A stretch of 64,000 nucleotides of DNA, taken from assembly GCA_963921825.1 (NCBI GenBank), contig OY997592.1:22385432-22449431 (forward strand). The letters are read 5' to 3'. Under the pieces are notes generated by a model. The model ran no database searches and was not told the DNA's origin. It was given only the letters and a program-made list of their open reading frames with translations. Position 1 is the stretch's first letter; each line of letters begins with the position of its first letter. Shown here piece after piece: positions 1 through 12,388 of the stretch. The DNA comes from Erodium maritimum. Taxonomy: Eukaryota; Streptophyta; Magnoliopsida; Geraniales; Geraniaceae. The translations under genes and the position numbers were made by a program.

Positions 1-85
1 TCACTTGCTTCACTGAAATGCTATGACATTAACTACACAGCCCCTTATAACATATAGATGTCAATAAAGTGAAGAAGAAAATTGC

Positions 86-1014
86 CTGAAGTCAACAACA
101 GCGGGGCAGGGAGCCGGGATTGAGCCATATGCAGCAGGTATGGTTGCACCCAAATCATACATTCCAGAAGAAGGAACCCCTCTTATCATCTCATCTTTTT
201 CAACTGCCATACCCTGATATCACCTTAGATCCAAAAAACTTGGCTTTGTGCTCACCCAACAAACAATCTAAGAATGAAAGGTGAAATAACAGCTTTAAGG
301 GGGAAAGGCAGATAAGAACCTCACTACCTTAGCAACCAGCTCAAGAAGCTTATTAGGAGGAGCATCAATGTTCAAAGGTGTCATTGTTGCTGAAGCAACT
401 GCACTTGCCGCCTAAAAAGGATAAAATGCAAAAAAAAAAATATGAATCAATGGACATAACATTTTTTCTACTATTTGGTTATTTAAAATCTTTAGGATGG
501 TAAGTTTCTTCGCTTAATTAAGGTGAGTGATATCTTCTTTAAACTACAAACAGCCTATCAAAAGTTAACACATTCTCTGACCCAAAAGAACTTTCCTTCC
601 TCCCAGGGTATAAAAAGAACTCATTTCAGCTTAATGATCATCTGATAATCAATGCAGTGGCTAATGTTTTCAGATAATTTAAAATAGATAGTACAGTTAA
701 GTGAAGCAAACAGAATCAATTGACTACTTATGTACCAAAAATTAAAAGAAAATAATCAAAACGCATACTCAAAATAATCCCGCACTTTCTCAGCAACCAA
801 ACAGGATAAGAAACAGGAATTCGGCATATGGATTCAACAGTATTGAATCAAGGCAACACAAATCCACGGAGAGTAGATATAAATTGAGTTCGGGGAAAAG
901 TGTACAAGGAAGTGCCTGATTGAGATTGTTGTCGCGAAGATGAGCAACGATAAGAGAATTGACTTGCCGGTGGAGCTTCCCATCTTGCAACGTCTGCTCC
1001 AATCTGTTCTCCAT
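86..1014 (-). CDS. CSTF50: CstF-50 (cleavage stimulation factor subunit 1), 5' part of gene, exons 1-3
   Basis: The product is the WD40 subunit of the cleavage stimulation factor, a nuclear complex that acts in mRNA 3'-end cleavage and polyadenylation. Three exons are read on the minus strand: 916-1014 (33 codons, MENRLEQTLQDGKLHRQVNS..LNQ), 328-411 (28 codons, AASAVASATMTPLNIDAPPN..) and 86-213 (GMAVEKDEMIRG.. to ..VVDF plus two bases). They join in phase and match the N-terminal dimerisation region of plant CstF-50 as I remember it; the WD40 repeats lie beyond the left edge. The start ATG at 1014 matches the family start. The donors after exon 1 (CAG|GCACTT) and exon 3 (CAG|GCAATT) are GC, not GT; the donor after exon 2 is GT. 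The exon 3 donor is chosen because the Arabidopsis protein reads DFS there, split after AG. No stop interrupts the exons, so the gene looks functional. Confidence 0.9.
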
Positions 1015-1241
1015 ATCTGCACTGCAATCCAGACGTTTCCGGTCTACCTCTCTAAAACCCTATCTCCATTTTTATTTAGGGTAATTTGGAGGGACAACTT
1101 ATTCAATTTTATAAAGTTGCTTTTTTTTTAGTGAAATGAAATATTATTATTCTATAATTAGTGCCAATAAGTCTTACATAAATGGTTTATTCTCACTAAA
1201 AGATGATGAGGACATTGTGGTTCTCGTTCTTGGGTGGTAGT
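1015..1241. promoter_or_regulatory. Upstream region of CSTF50
   Basis: This stretch lies between the CSTF50 start codon and the first transposable element. It is T/A-rich and should hold the 5' UTR and core promoter of the minus-strand gene. I see no strong TATA box at a convincing distance and no other gene. Confidence 0.4.
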
Positions 1242-3559
1242 TGTTGGGTCTCAAGGTAGGGTTGGAGATGAAGTAACTCGCAGCGGAAAATCAATGAAAA
1301 CCAAGAGACAATTAAAACTATGAAATAACTAACAAAGAATGGATTCACAAGAGAAAAATTCAGCATTATTTCTTACCAAAACAAGAACACCAGGTAACGA
1401 ATGATTGACTTGAGTCTCCAAGACGCATACGTATCCACATGGGAATCAAAGTCACGTAGTTCTTCTCTTTGAGGACTCAAGAACACAAAAATGGAGGTGG
1501 GAGCTTGCCTTGGACGAAATTGCTATTGAGAGGAGGGAGAAGTTGTGTTTCCTATTCTTGTCTTGTGTTTGTTATGTTGGAAAAAGATGAGTTAAACATA
1601 ACAAACTTCATATTTGTCCAACTAAAGACATGAGACAAGTATGGTGACAAATAAGGTGTAAATAAGACAAAGTATGGCTAGATAAGATGGGGTTAGGTGG
1701 TGAATCACCAACACCTTAATCCTTGCCATGCTTACTTAGTACTAATTAATCAAGACTTGATTAATTAGTTTCATGGGCCTTGGTTGCATGGGCCTTTCAT
1801 GGGCCTCTTGGAACATGGCCCGTGGCCATTTCCAACGAGGTCCCGTGATTCGCTCATCGCCTCCATGCCTTTCATACTGGAAATGTCCAACATTATCCGA
1901 CGCGATCAATCCCAAGACTCCAACCCTTGTCTCGATCCGTAAAGTCCTATTCACTTACGAGCACATGACCCAAAACCCAGTTTTGGTCATGTCCCAAGAC
2001 AACTCTCTTTTGGCCATTTTCCATAAATGTGTCAATGAGTTTCACCCTCCGGTGTGACCCTTAGGTTTATGCATGTCAATAGATCAACGTAAAATCCCAT
2101 TTTACTTGGTCCTATTTAGATGGCAACTAACGAGACTTTAGTATTGTCTGACACTACATAACGAATCGACCCTGTCGATTCTAACCTTTCCGTCGTCTGT
2201 GTCATTATCCTTTTATCTTCGATATCCTGATTGAGATAAGGCATATAGCTATCATCCTTATTATTCTCAATCATTGTTCCTTGATATGTGAGATGGCTGA
2301 ATATATGATACCCAGTATCATGTGCATGGCCATGTTATTCTTTTAGTCACTCTCGATCAAGCGGCCGAGAACCTATATCTTTCCCATACCGTAGCATGAG
2401 GGATAAATCCCTTAGCCGTCTTTCGTGTCACTCATGTAGCCCGTCCCCAAGCCAATCATGGCCGTTATGGAAGCCCTGTTACGGACAACGTTAGGCTCAG
2501 GTCAAACTCAGTTGTTTATTGCATAGCGATGACAAAGACTCCTTGGTGTAAGGATACATGACAAGCTACGACAATGAATATGTTCATGACTTGATATATG
2601 ACACATATTCATGTCGGGTCGTCCAATATCATGTCACATATGATATCTATGATCAGTGTAAGAACCGCCCCGGTCGATCTCGGTCGAACCGGTGATTTCT
2701 GGCGAAGTTTAATTTTCGGCCGGAAAAGTCAACCGATGACTCCGGAAGTCATTCGGGATCTTTCCGGGGCCCAAAAAGCTTAGCCGTCATCACGGTTAGC
2801 TTAGTTGGGCCATTTCCTTTCGTTTGACTGTAATCTTGGACAAGTCAAATTTTGGTCAAACCGGGACTTTTTATCGACTAAATTCGATTTAATTTGAAGT
2901 GCTGGATTTTTAGCTAGGGACAAGTGGTCCCTACATGGACACTTGTCCATACTAGCTTGGAGGGGAAGAAAAGAGGTTAAAAAGACCCTTTACCCCTCAC
3001 TAGTGTCCTTAAGTGTATAAAAACCCAAAGGGCTTTTTGGTCTTCCATAAATTTAGGTCTTTTTAAGCTAGTGCTAAGGAGATTCGGCCGAAAATTCAGC
3101 ACACTCACTTGTTGCAGCCGAAAATTGCTAAGGAGAGAAAGGGAGAGCAACTTCATAGCTTGAGGAAGAAGAAAGAGAGAAAAGGAAGCATCTTGGACTC
3201 ATTTCTTCACCTTTTCTTCTCCAAAAGCTCCTTATCTTCATCATCTACTCATCCTAAAGGTAAGTACACTCCTAACTTCTCATTTGAATCATTTCCAAGT
3301 TGTGGGTCGTGTGGGTTTTTGCTAGAACTTGTTGGTTTTGTGGTTAGTATTGTTAGATGATTGTTTTTGGTGGAAAATTAGTGAAGTTAGGTTGATTTTG
3401 TTGTGTTTGTTGAAGCTTTGATGAAACCCATTGTGGGTATTGAAGTTTGTGGGTTTTTGATGGCTGTTTTGGAGTTGGTTGTTGGTAAATTTGGAGTTTT
3501 TGGTTTGGTTTTTCGTAGAAATCGAGTTGGGGAAGAAGCAGAGAGCCTGCTCTGGTCTG

Positions 3560-3840
3560 GCACGGAATGGGACCCGGAGAGGGCCATGTTCCGGTACGGT
3601 ACGCGGCGCGGAACGGGCCAGGTTCCGGCACGGTACGCGGCGCGGAACGGGCCAGGCTCCGGCACGGTACGTTGCGCGGACCGTGCCTAATTCCGGACCG
3701 GGGCGTTGCGCAGACCGTGTCTGCAACCGGGCCGGTATGTGGCACGCGCCGGGTCGGGTTCCGGGCCGATCTGTGGCACGGGTCGGGTTCCGGGCCGATC
3801 TGTGGCACGGGTCGGGTCGGGTACCGGACCAGATTCCAGA
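3560..3840 (+). repeat. GC-rich tandem repeat inside the Ty3 LTR
   Basis: Units of roughly 35-45 bases built on GGTACGCGGCGCGGAACGGG and GGTCGGGTTCCGGGCCGATC recur head to tail. Long open frames on both strands here come from the repeat and its GC content; the predicted proteins (Arg/Gly/Pro-rich) are not credible genes. Confidence 0.6.
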
Positions 3841-4679
3841 ACTGTGGGCTAATCGAATTGGGCCTAGTTCGGGCCCAATTCACCTTTTGGCCCTAGTCTT
3901 TGTCGTTTAGAGTAATTTAATTAATCTAAGTTAAAACCGTCTTTGCTTAGTTGTTAATCTTAGTTTTAATTGTAATCCAAGACCTTGGACCCGAGCTTGG
4001 AGGAGGAGAACTTTGGGACACCGAGAGAAGACGGAGAGGAAGCTAGCCAGGACGTCAACAGCTAGGAGTATTTTAGCTTTGGAGTTTTCGAGGTAGGGAA
4101 AGTACTAAACTCATCTCTTAATTTAAAGAACGCTAATAGTATGCCTATAGGATAATAAAAACCGGAAAGGTCCTAGTTTGCATATAGGATGTGATTCACT
4201 AGAATAACCGCTTTCAATTATATTAATAACCGGAAGAGTCCAGTATGCATGTAGGATGTGATTCACTAGTTAACCGCTTTCAATACTTAGGGAAATTGTC
4301 GTGCTGGTAGAATGGCCATGTTGAGCCTTAGGATTGCTTGTTGAATGTATTTATTGTTGATTGTTCGTCCTTGGCATTGATGCATGCTCCGTCTTTAGGC
4401 TAACTATAAGAGTCCTAATAAACTAGATGAACTATGATGATTGTGTGTGAATGGTTGATCCGGGTTATGATTGATTGAATGATTGTTGATTGTGGATTGA
4501 TTGTGGTTAATGGTATGATCGGGTGAGTGATAGACCGATGGAACGTGGTTGGTAAGTTATGCTGGTAAGCGTGATAGTTAATGTGAGTTTCTTGTGACGT
4601 GTTGTGATAAGATTGCTGGGTTGTTAAGCTATGGTTGTACTATGTCTTTACACTGCGTGTTATTTCTTGATGTGTGGTC

Positions 4680-5095
4680 TAAGAGGGGTTGTGTTCGGTA
4701 TGGTACCTACACCGAGGGGAGTACCGGTGTAGTGTAGTACCTAGGCCGAGGGATTGTGGTAACCCCGATGCGAATCCCAGGAAGACCGATGCGAATTCCG
4801 GTATTGTGATAACCCCGACGCGAATCCCGGGAAGACGTCCATGCCGAAGGGAATTCCGGTATGACGTGAGGTTGTTGACCCTGCAGGGATTGTTACTTGT
4901 TGCTTCACCCCGAGGGTATGCGTTCCTGCGGGAGTGTTTCCGGGAGGATATCTTGTTTCGCCCCGATGACCTATGGTCCTTTGGGGACATTTCCGAGGAC
5001 TCCGATGATATGTGTCCCCTTAGGGATGTTTCCGGTGGCCTCGATGATATTTGTCTCCTCTGGACCGAGGGGAAATCCGATATGATACAATGACT
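4680..5095 (+). repeat. Diverged tandem repeat in the same LTR
   Basis: Units of about 45-60 bases carry 'accccgaygcgaatcccgggaag' and 'tttccgaggactccgatgat' type cores. A comparable array built on 'cctagggt' and 'accggcacttccttcggtg' type cores sits at 13150-13450 in the Tekay-like LTR, so such arrays are a shared trait of these long LTRs. Confidence 0.5.
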
Positions 5096-5910
5096 AATTG
5101 TGGATCGGAGCATTGGCTTAAGTTACCGACGTGACGTTTACGTGTTTTCTTTAGTTGTTTTTATTAAGGGTTAAACTGTCTCCTTGATCTCCTTGAGTTA
5201 CTGTTTATTTAAGTACTGTAATTCTTATTGATCTCTATTTATGGCATCCATTTGGTTATTCGTACTAATCATATCTTTTGGATAATTGTACAATTCGGGT
5301 TTTATTACCAAAGTGGGGATTTCTTTCACCTTATTACTTTTCCTATTGAGCGTAAGCTCACCCCTTTCTTGTTTACTGTTTGTACAGGTTTCCTTGATGA
5401 GTAGTATCTAGAGATGGTCTCAAGGCTCGGGAGCTCCTTGGGATTTGGGCTTTTTATTCTAGAGACGTACTACTTGTATCAACTTTATTTTTGTTGTTAT
5501 TTGTTCTACAGAGCTGTTGACTCTTAACTTGGATTTTATTAAGTTTTTGTGGAACTCGCACTTTTAAATCTCTTTTACTTGTATTTAATTAATGTCTTTA
5601 GTTCACGTCTCGAATCCGGTCAAAACCGGATTTTGGGCGTGACAATCAGACTCCGAAATCTCATTCCAATGACTAACAGAACGTAAGTCATAAAGAGTCA
5701 TCTTTCATACTAGTCGCTTTTAGTGAAGCTTTGTTGACTAAGGACCCATCGAGTGTGATCTATCTCGATCTATAGTTCTATTCGCATGGTGGGCATAGAT
5801 CATAATACACATCGATATATTACTCCAACACATAAGTAATATAAAGTCGCTTTAATTTTATTGCTAATGATGATATTTATATATTTGGACATTTATGACT
5901 GAACTACAGG

Positions 5911-8900
5911 GATTGGAGGTCGAGTGCCTCTCCAACGAGGTAGTTGTTTTTTTTATTTCCCTAACGGTGAGTCTATGGAGACCATCCGGCATCAAGGCCC
6001 ATGGGCATTCAGCGAATATCCCCTGATCCTGGTGCCCCTTCCCTCGTACATGCAGTCGAGCGTTATCCCATTCAGTTCATGGGGATAAGCGTATGAGCCT
6101 TCAATGTACCGGGAGATGCCCGTACAACCCTCAGTAGATCCCTTATGGCCAACACGTCGAGTACTAAGGTCATATTGGCGTCACTACTTACCCCTCGATG
6201 ATGGGATGATTATCTATGGTTCAGGTTCAGCTTGGACATTGACCGGCCCCTTCGTCGGAGAATCCGTCTCCGATTCTCAGGTCATATGGAGACCATGGAC
6301 ATCAGCCTTTAATACGAAAGACTGCCATAATTTTGCATCAAATACAGGAGGCACAATCACCGTATTGAGAACTGTCAGGCACACATTCAGGGAGTAGGCC
6401 GAGAGGAGGCCCGTTTTTATGATTCTCCGAGCACCAATGGGAATGGACACTAAGCGGCTCTTCCGTACAAAATGGAGCACAAGGTGTATAGAGAGGGGGT
6501 CAGTAGGACTCTGGCTCACCCACCGGGTGTTGGGTCTCGAGGTAGGGTTGGAGATGAACCAACTCGCAGCGGAAAATCAATGAAAACCAAGAGACGATTA
6601 AACCATGAAACAACTAACAAAGAATGGATTCACAAGAGAAAAATTCAGCACTATTTCTTACCAAAACAAGAACACCGATTAACGAATGATTGGCTTGAGT
6701 CTCCAAGACGCCTACGTATCCACATGGGAATCAAAGTCACGTAGTTCTTCTCTTTGAGGACTCAAGAACACAAAAATGGAGGTGGAAACTAGCCAAACCC
6801 GAAATGGCCATGGAAGAGGGAGAGAAAATGTGTTTCCTATTCTTGTCTTGTGTTTGTTATGTTGAAAAAAGATGACTTAAACATAACAAAACCCATACTT
6901 GTCCAACTAAAGGCATGGGACAAGTATGGTGTCAAGTAAGGTGTAAATAGGACAAAGTATGGCAAGACAAGATTGGGTTAGGTGGTGAATCACCAACACC
7001 TTAATCCTTGTCTTGCTTACTTAGTACTAATTAATCAAGACTTGATTAATTAGTTCCATGGGCCTTGGTTGCATGGGCCTTTCATGGGCCTCTTGGAACA
7101 TGGCCCGTGGCCATTTCCAACGAGGTCCCGTGATTCGCTCATCGCCTCCAAGCCTTCCATACCGGAAATGTCCAACATTATCCGACGCGATCAATCCCAA
7201 GACTCCAAGCCTTGTCTCGATCCGTAAAGTCCTATTCACTTACGGGCACATGACCCAAAACCCAGTTTTGGTCATATCCCGAGACAACTCCCTTTTGGCC
7301 GTTCTCCATAAATGTGTCAATGAGTTTCATCCTCCGGTGTGACCCTTAGGTTATGCATGTCAATAGATCAACGTAAAATCCCATTTTACTTGATCATATT
7401 TAAGTGGCAACTAACGAGACTTTAGTATTGCCTGACACTGCATAGCGAATCGACCCTGTCGATTCTAACCTTTCCGTCGTCCCTGTCATTATCCTTTTAT
7501 CTCCGATATCCTGATTGAGATAAGGCATATAGCCGTCATCCTTATTATTCTCAATCACCGTTCCTTGATATGTGAGATGACTGAAGATATGATACCCAGT
7601 ATCATGTGCATGGCCATGCTATTCTTCCAGTCACTCTCGATCAAGCGGCCGAGAACCGATATCTTTCCCATACCTTAGTATGAGGGATAAATCCCTTAGC
7701 CGTCTTTCGTGTCACTCATGTAGCCCGTCCCCAAGCCAATCATGGCCGTTATGGAAGCCCTGTTACGGACAACGTTAGGCTCAGGTCAAACTCAGTTGTT
7801 GACTACATAGCGATCACAAAGACTCCTTGGTCTAAGGATACATGACAAGCTACAACACTGAATATGTTCATGACTTAATCTATGGCACATATTCAGGGCG
7901 GGTCGTCCAATATCATGTCCCACATGATATCTATGATCAGACTCCGGAATCCCATTCCAATGACTAACAGAACGAAAGCCATAAAGAGCCATCTTTCATA
8001 CTAGTCGCTTCTAGTGAAGCTTTGTTGACTAGGGACCCATCGAGTGTGATCTATCTCGATCTATGGTTCTATTCGCATGGTGGGCATAGATCAGAGCACA
8101 CGTCGATATATTACTCCAACACATAAGTAATATAAAGCCACTTTAATTTTATTGCTAACGATGATATGTACATTTGGACATTTAGGATTGAACTACGGGC
8201 ACTAAGACTAACACCGGGGTCCCAGCACTACTGCCTCCGGTGGATGGGGAGGTTGTTTCGAAGACTTGTGATTTGGCTAAACAACATCCCGCGGGGATGG
8301 CTTTAGGAGTATAGTGGGTGCATCTAGGATTGGATCTAGAAGTAGTCGAGATCACAAAAACTTGTGATATGGATAACATGCCTTAGGAGATTAGGACGGT
8401 TGTGGAGGGGAAACGTCAAACGTTTCTCTCTCAAAGCCATACTTGATCGTAGTCATCAACCCCGAAGCACCTATTGTTGGGAACTGAGGCCCATCATCTG
8501 ATGGGGAAGCAGAAAGAACGTCAAGAGAAATCGGGCGCTCTAAGACCTAAGAAATCCAAAAGGTGAAAGTCGAAGGGGAGAAAGAAGACATATCAATTTT
8601 ACACTCGAACGAGTAAGTTGAAGCAGATGCTCGACTTGTCAAGCATCACAAACACCATAACCCACCAGCTGTTGGATGACGGGGAAGACGATTTCCTCTA
8701 GGCGAGGGCTACTAAGCAGCCTCGCCATGAGTCATGAGTTGGCAGACTACCCCCATGATCCAAGACCAGGTTCTAATGGTCTACCCTAGAGGAACGAGGA
8801 GTTGTTCTCATGCTATGTTTTATTCTGTAGGTTTTTGTTTATTTGTTTCAAGTTTTATTTTTATAGGATTTGGTTTCTTTGTTTGATTGGATGTCGGATT

Positions 8901-9070
8901 ATTTTATGTTTTTCTATGATGTAAATTAGACTTAGTCGATGAGTCCATGAGAGTCAGGTCACCTACGGGAGTCCTAGACACATTCTGTATACCAGGGGTC
9001 TATGACCCGGTTTATATAACTATTGATTAACATGATTAATAGAAATTAGTTGTCGCATGTTTCAAAAAAA
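5911..9070 (+). mobile_element. Unclassified virus-like fossil, family X copy A, split by solo LTR copy 2
   Basis: Two parts, 5911-6527 and 8214-9070, flank a solo LTR. The first part reads as protein with a capsid-like flavour, with stretches such as VLRSYWRHYLPLDDG, YGSGSAWTLTGPF and TGGTITVLRTVRHTF. The second part shares with copies B and C a short region around a DT..L..TKW motif, a CDLA..P.GM motif and a basic tail near a KK.K..K..T..LK..L.LS pattern, then about 350 bases of conserved non-coding tail (GTCACCTACGGGAGTCC) ending in a short A run near 9060. It looks broken by several breaks and old. A picorna-like (secovirid-like) capsid origin is a guess only; an unknown retroelement is the alternative. 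Confidence 0.45.
6528..8213 (+). mobile_element. Solo LTR, 1.7-kb family, copy 2
   Basis: It starts TGTTGGGTCTCGAGG and ends CACTAAGACTAACA, giving the inverted termini TGTTRG/CTAACA. Perfect 5-bp duplications CCGGG lie at 6523-6527 and 8214-8218. Length is 1686 bases. It is very close to copy 3. It interrupts family X copy A and looks whole as a solo LTR. Confidence 0.9.
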
Positions 9071-10199
9071 TCTCTTACATAGATAGAGGGTCAAGGACTT
9101 TGAGTTTTAGAATATAGTTCATGACCTCTTCGTGGGGCATGTGTACTAGCGCTCTGGGCTCGTAGAGGTGATCTACTTTTCATTATAGACACAATTTGGG
9201 CTATGAAAAAAGAATTTAAAACAGAAGACATAGACCACTACTAGTTTGAGGTTGCTTGGGGTATTTTATGGGCCCGTTGGTGTGCCTTATGGAAGGTTAT
9301 AAGGATGTATGCTCGAATGGCCGCTAGTACGTCTTGTCTTCCGAAATAGTTGAGGATGTTTCATACGATGGAAAGGGGCCGAGATAGGCCAACTCGGGGG
9401 TGATGTGAGACAGTACTCCATCTTACTGTCCTACATCTCGTGCCCTCATCGCATGATTCATAACAAGGCTGCTTGACAGCCTTCGCCTAAATAAGGTACC
9501 CCTCCCCTTCTTGTGGATGACCGAGATGATATGAGTGATAGAGAGCTCCAACGCCCATTTCAGCCGGCTCGTGCAGGTATGCACTCGGTTGGCCTTCTCC
9601 TTAACCCTTGTCTTCCAGCCCTTCGTCTTTTTTGAGGCCTAACCCCTCTGTTGAGTATGAGGCTCCTTCTACTTTCAATTTATCAGCCCTTCTATAGGTG
9701 TTGTCATCAACATGCCATAAAGAGGGTCGAGATGCTCGGGGGACTATGCTACTACCAAGTTTGGATTTAGTGGTAAAGGCAGGTGATGTCCCCCCCTCCT
9801 CGTCCCCTTTATCCTCTCGGTCCTTGTTAACCATGTCATAGATCTTTGTGGTCCTGACCCCCTTCATCCGGTCATAGATGCGCCCACTAAAAACTTGGAT
9901 TTTTCTCCTTGAGAAACTACTTAACCATGTCATAATTCTCTGGTTGGGTCTCCCTTCCTCAGAAAAGCTCCTAAGCCAAGAAGCCTAGTGGTGGGCCCGA
10001 AACACAATGAACTTGGTGATCCATCAGATGGTTCGGCTCCCCCTCCCCAATCTCAGGGCCCATTCATTTCTCTCCTCCTCCGATATCTTCCCTATGGTGT
10101 ACTCCATTTCGTCTGGAGCTGTTTCTCCGTATCCAACCCCACCAGAGCCTAGAGAGATGTATCGAAGCGTTACTTCGATGGCTTATTTTTAGGATGATG
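9071..10199 (-). mobile_element. Family X copy C, minus strand, tail to tail with copy A
   Basis: Read on the minus strand, this stretch repeats landmarks of copies A and B: the GGATAC..CAGCTCC..CAGACGAA DNA block near 10130, the basic KK.K..K region with TSRLK and a following LELS pattern near 9560-9600, and the block ending AAGCAGCC near 9480. Copy A ends and copy C ends meet near 9070. It looks broken by several breaks, and identity to the other copies is low, so it is old. The open frame on the minus strand at 9601-9933 is part of this copy and is not a gene of its own. Confidence 0.4.
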
Positions 10200-11287
10200 T
10201 GTTACGTTTAATACGACGAAAAACAAAAAAAATTATCTTATCGATAATCCTAGAAAAGCCTAGATCACATGTAATGATTAAACTTAATCTATGAATATAT
10301 GTGAATACGTGTACCTCGATATAGGCTACTTTCGAGCTTGTTGGTTCGAGACGGGAACCTTTGAACAGATAAGCCGATGAACCCAAGTATTTTTCCCTCT
10401 AACAATATCCACACGATAAAGATGACTCAACAACTGGACTTTCTAGGAGCCTTGATCGAAACTCACTTGCTCTCATTATGGGGTGGCCGAATACCCCTAT
10501 TGTCCAATAAGGGTGTTCACCCAAGCCTTATATTTTATATATTTGGCCCTTTTATTTGTCTTATTTAATTATTATGCAAGGAAATAATTAAATACAAATA
10601 TTTGGCCTTTATTCCATGAGCAATTGATTAAATAAATAAGTTATGTTATATCAAATATAACTCTACCGATTTATTTAATAAAACATCTATCGTTCACATC
10701 GTTGTGGTCATTAATTAATTGTCTGTGACCCTTTAGGATTCGTATGACATTGGTAGTGAGACGGAAATCAACAATTCCTCAACAAGTTATGGGTAACTCC
10801 CACCATGGCCCATAACTACCCAAAGTCATACGAACTATTGACTTTTTCTTTGTCAAATCCTGTTACCATAAGTGATCTTATCCTCTATCGTTTGGTGACG
10901 TCATTTACCGAACAAATGGGCATAGAAGCGCCATCCTTTTTCTATTCAGTTCATAGTTCTCATGATCGTTAGTTTGGATTGTATGTGACAAATCACACGC
11001 ATGGTCGTGCTTATTTTACAATCCTCTCCTCATCAAGAGGGGCCCATGTGACATCTAATTGATAAAAATACAAGTGAAAAGTCCCTATGACTATCACACA
11101 TATATCTCATATCATATGTATGTACCAATATCTAAGCATAACCTTAATAACTATCTTGTTAGGAGTAACGTTTAGTTATGTCGAGGCATGAATCAACATC
11201 ATATAGATGGTATGGCGATGTCATAATCGTAGGCCTAAGATATACTTTGGTAGTTGAGAAATGCTCATGTCCCATGTTCTTTAAAAC

Positions 11288-11436
11288 TGATAACAATAGC
11301 GTAATTGTATTGAATTCGATGAATAAAGCCTACAGTGTACATGTATATATAGCGGTGTTGCACCACTAGGGTTTCCTAAACCCGATCTTAACCCTAACGA
11401 GCCACATGGGCTGGGCCTATACAATATATTCTAACA
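11288..11436 (-). repeat. 3' LTR of the 149-bp-LTR Copia
   Basis: Plus-strand ends are TGATAACAATAG and ATTCTAACA. A run of 10 or more C at 11437-11449 is the polypurine tract seen from the other strand. Confidence 0.9.
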
Positions 11437-11454
11437 CCCCCCCCCCCCTCAAAC

Positions 11455-12388
11455 TCAAGATGGTGGTAATGAACCCAAATTGAGTTTGTCAACTAAAGGT
11501 TTGAACTTTCCTGGGATTAAAGCCTTGGTGAAGATATCTGCAATTTGATCGCTAGAGGAGACAAATCGGAGAGCGAGGGTGCCCTGATTGAGATGTTGTC
11601 TGACAAAGTGACAATCGATCTCAATATGCTTGGTGCGTTCATGGAAGACATCATTATGAGCAATCTGAATAGCACTCTGGCTGTCACAATGAATGGTAGT
11701 GGCTGACTTGTGAACAACACCCATGTCATGTAGAACCAACGAAGCCATATGAGTTCGGAAGTAGTATTAGCAAGGGCTCGATACTCATCTTCCGTGCTAG
11801 AGCGGGCAATGGTTGTTTGTTTCTTACTTCTCCAGGAAATGAGAGAGTTACCAAGAAAGAAACAATAACCTGTTGTAGATCGTCGGTCTGTGGGATCGCC
11901 TGCCCAATCTGCATCTGAATAGGCCTGTAGGACTAAAGGTGAGCCATAAGAGAAATGTAGTCCTTGTGTTAAGGTGCCTCAAACATAGCGCAAGATCCGA
12001 AGAACGACCTCATAGTGAGTAGTGCGAGGTGCGCACATGAACTGACTGACGATGTGGACAACATATGCAATGTCAGGTCTAGTAACAGTGAGGTATACCA
12101 ACCCTCCAACTAATCGGCGATATAAAGTGGGATTCTCGAGAGCTTTACCATCTAATGGAAGATACTTCACATTCGCTTCAATGGGAGTGGAAGCGATCTT
12201 GCTATCGGTTATTCCCCCCTTGGAGATGAGCTCGGCTGCATACTTGGCTTGGGACAAATGATAACCAGAGGACAGAGAGGAAATCTCCAAACCAAGAAAG
12301 TAAGAGAGAAGACCCAAATCCTTCATCTCGAACTGTTCGCTTAGGTGATGCTTAAGATCCATAATGCCGATAGCATCATCATCAGTAA
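11455..12388 (-). pseudogene. Copia reverse transcriptase and RNase H remnant
   Basis: Minus-strand reading gives typical Copia motifs: FEMKDLGLLSYFLGLEI, TPIEANVK, YRRLVGGLVYLTVTRPDIAY in the reverse transcriptase C-terminal part, and DSQSAIQIAHNDVFHERTKH and ADIFTKAL in RNase H. These domains copy the element RNA into DNA and remove the RNA strand. The region is broken and is read here only as a fossil. The reverse transcriptase side is bounded by the Ty3 LTR that starts at 12389. Confidence 0.85.

Larger units (their letters stand above)
2657..5644 (+). mobile_element. Ty3/Gypsy chromovirus-type solo LTR, about 3 kb, nested in copy 1
   Basis: It begins TGTAAGAACCGCCCC and ends GGATTTTGGGCGTGACA, with perfect 5-bp duplications ATCAG at 2652-2656 and 5645-5649. 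No internal coding domain follows, so it is a solo LTR. The end resembles that of the Tekay-like LTR at 12389-15503 (..GGATTTGGGGCGTGACA read on the minus strand), which places it in the same broad group but a different family. It inserted after copy 1 of the 1.7-kb LTR. It looks whole as an LTR. Confidence 0.85.
1242..5910 (+). mobile_element. Solo LTR, 1.7-kb family, copy 1, split by a Ty3 solo LTR
   Basis: The sequence starts TGTTGGGTCTCAAGG and follows copies 2 (6528) and 3 (20718) closely up to 2656, then again from 5645 to about 5910. The part 2657-5644 is a separate insertion flanked by ATCAG. The left end has the expected TG terminus, but the right end does not reach the family's usual CTAACA terminus and runs straight into protein-like sequence of family X. 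The internal domain belonging to this LTR is not in the window, so the superfamily is unknown. Short open frames inside it recur in all three copies only because the copies are nearly identical. Confidence 0.75.

Noticed and set aside
1742-2057. Frames of 94 and 70 residues on opposite strands, repeated at 7027-7342 and 21218-21533
   Set aside because: They lie in three nearly identical LTR copies, so the shared open frames are not independent evidence; no known motif and both strands are open at once.
3322-3910. Long GC-rich frames on both strands
   Set aside because: They come from a tandem repeat in an LTR; the products are Arg/Pro/Gly-rich with no domain.
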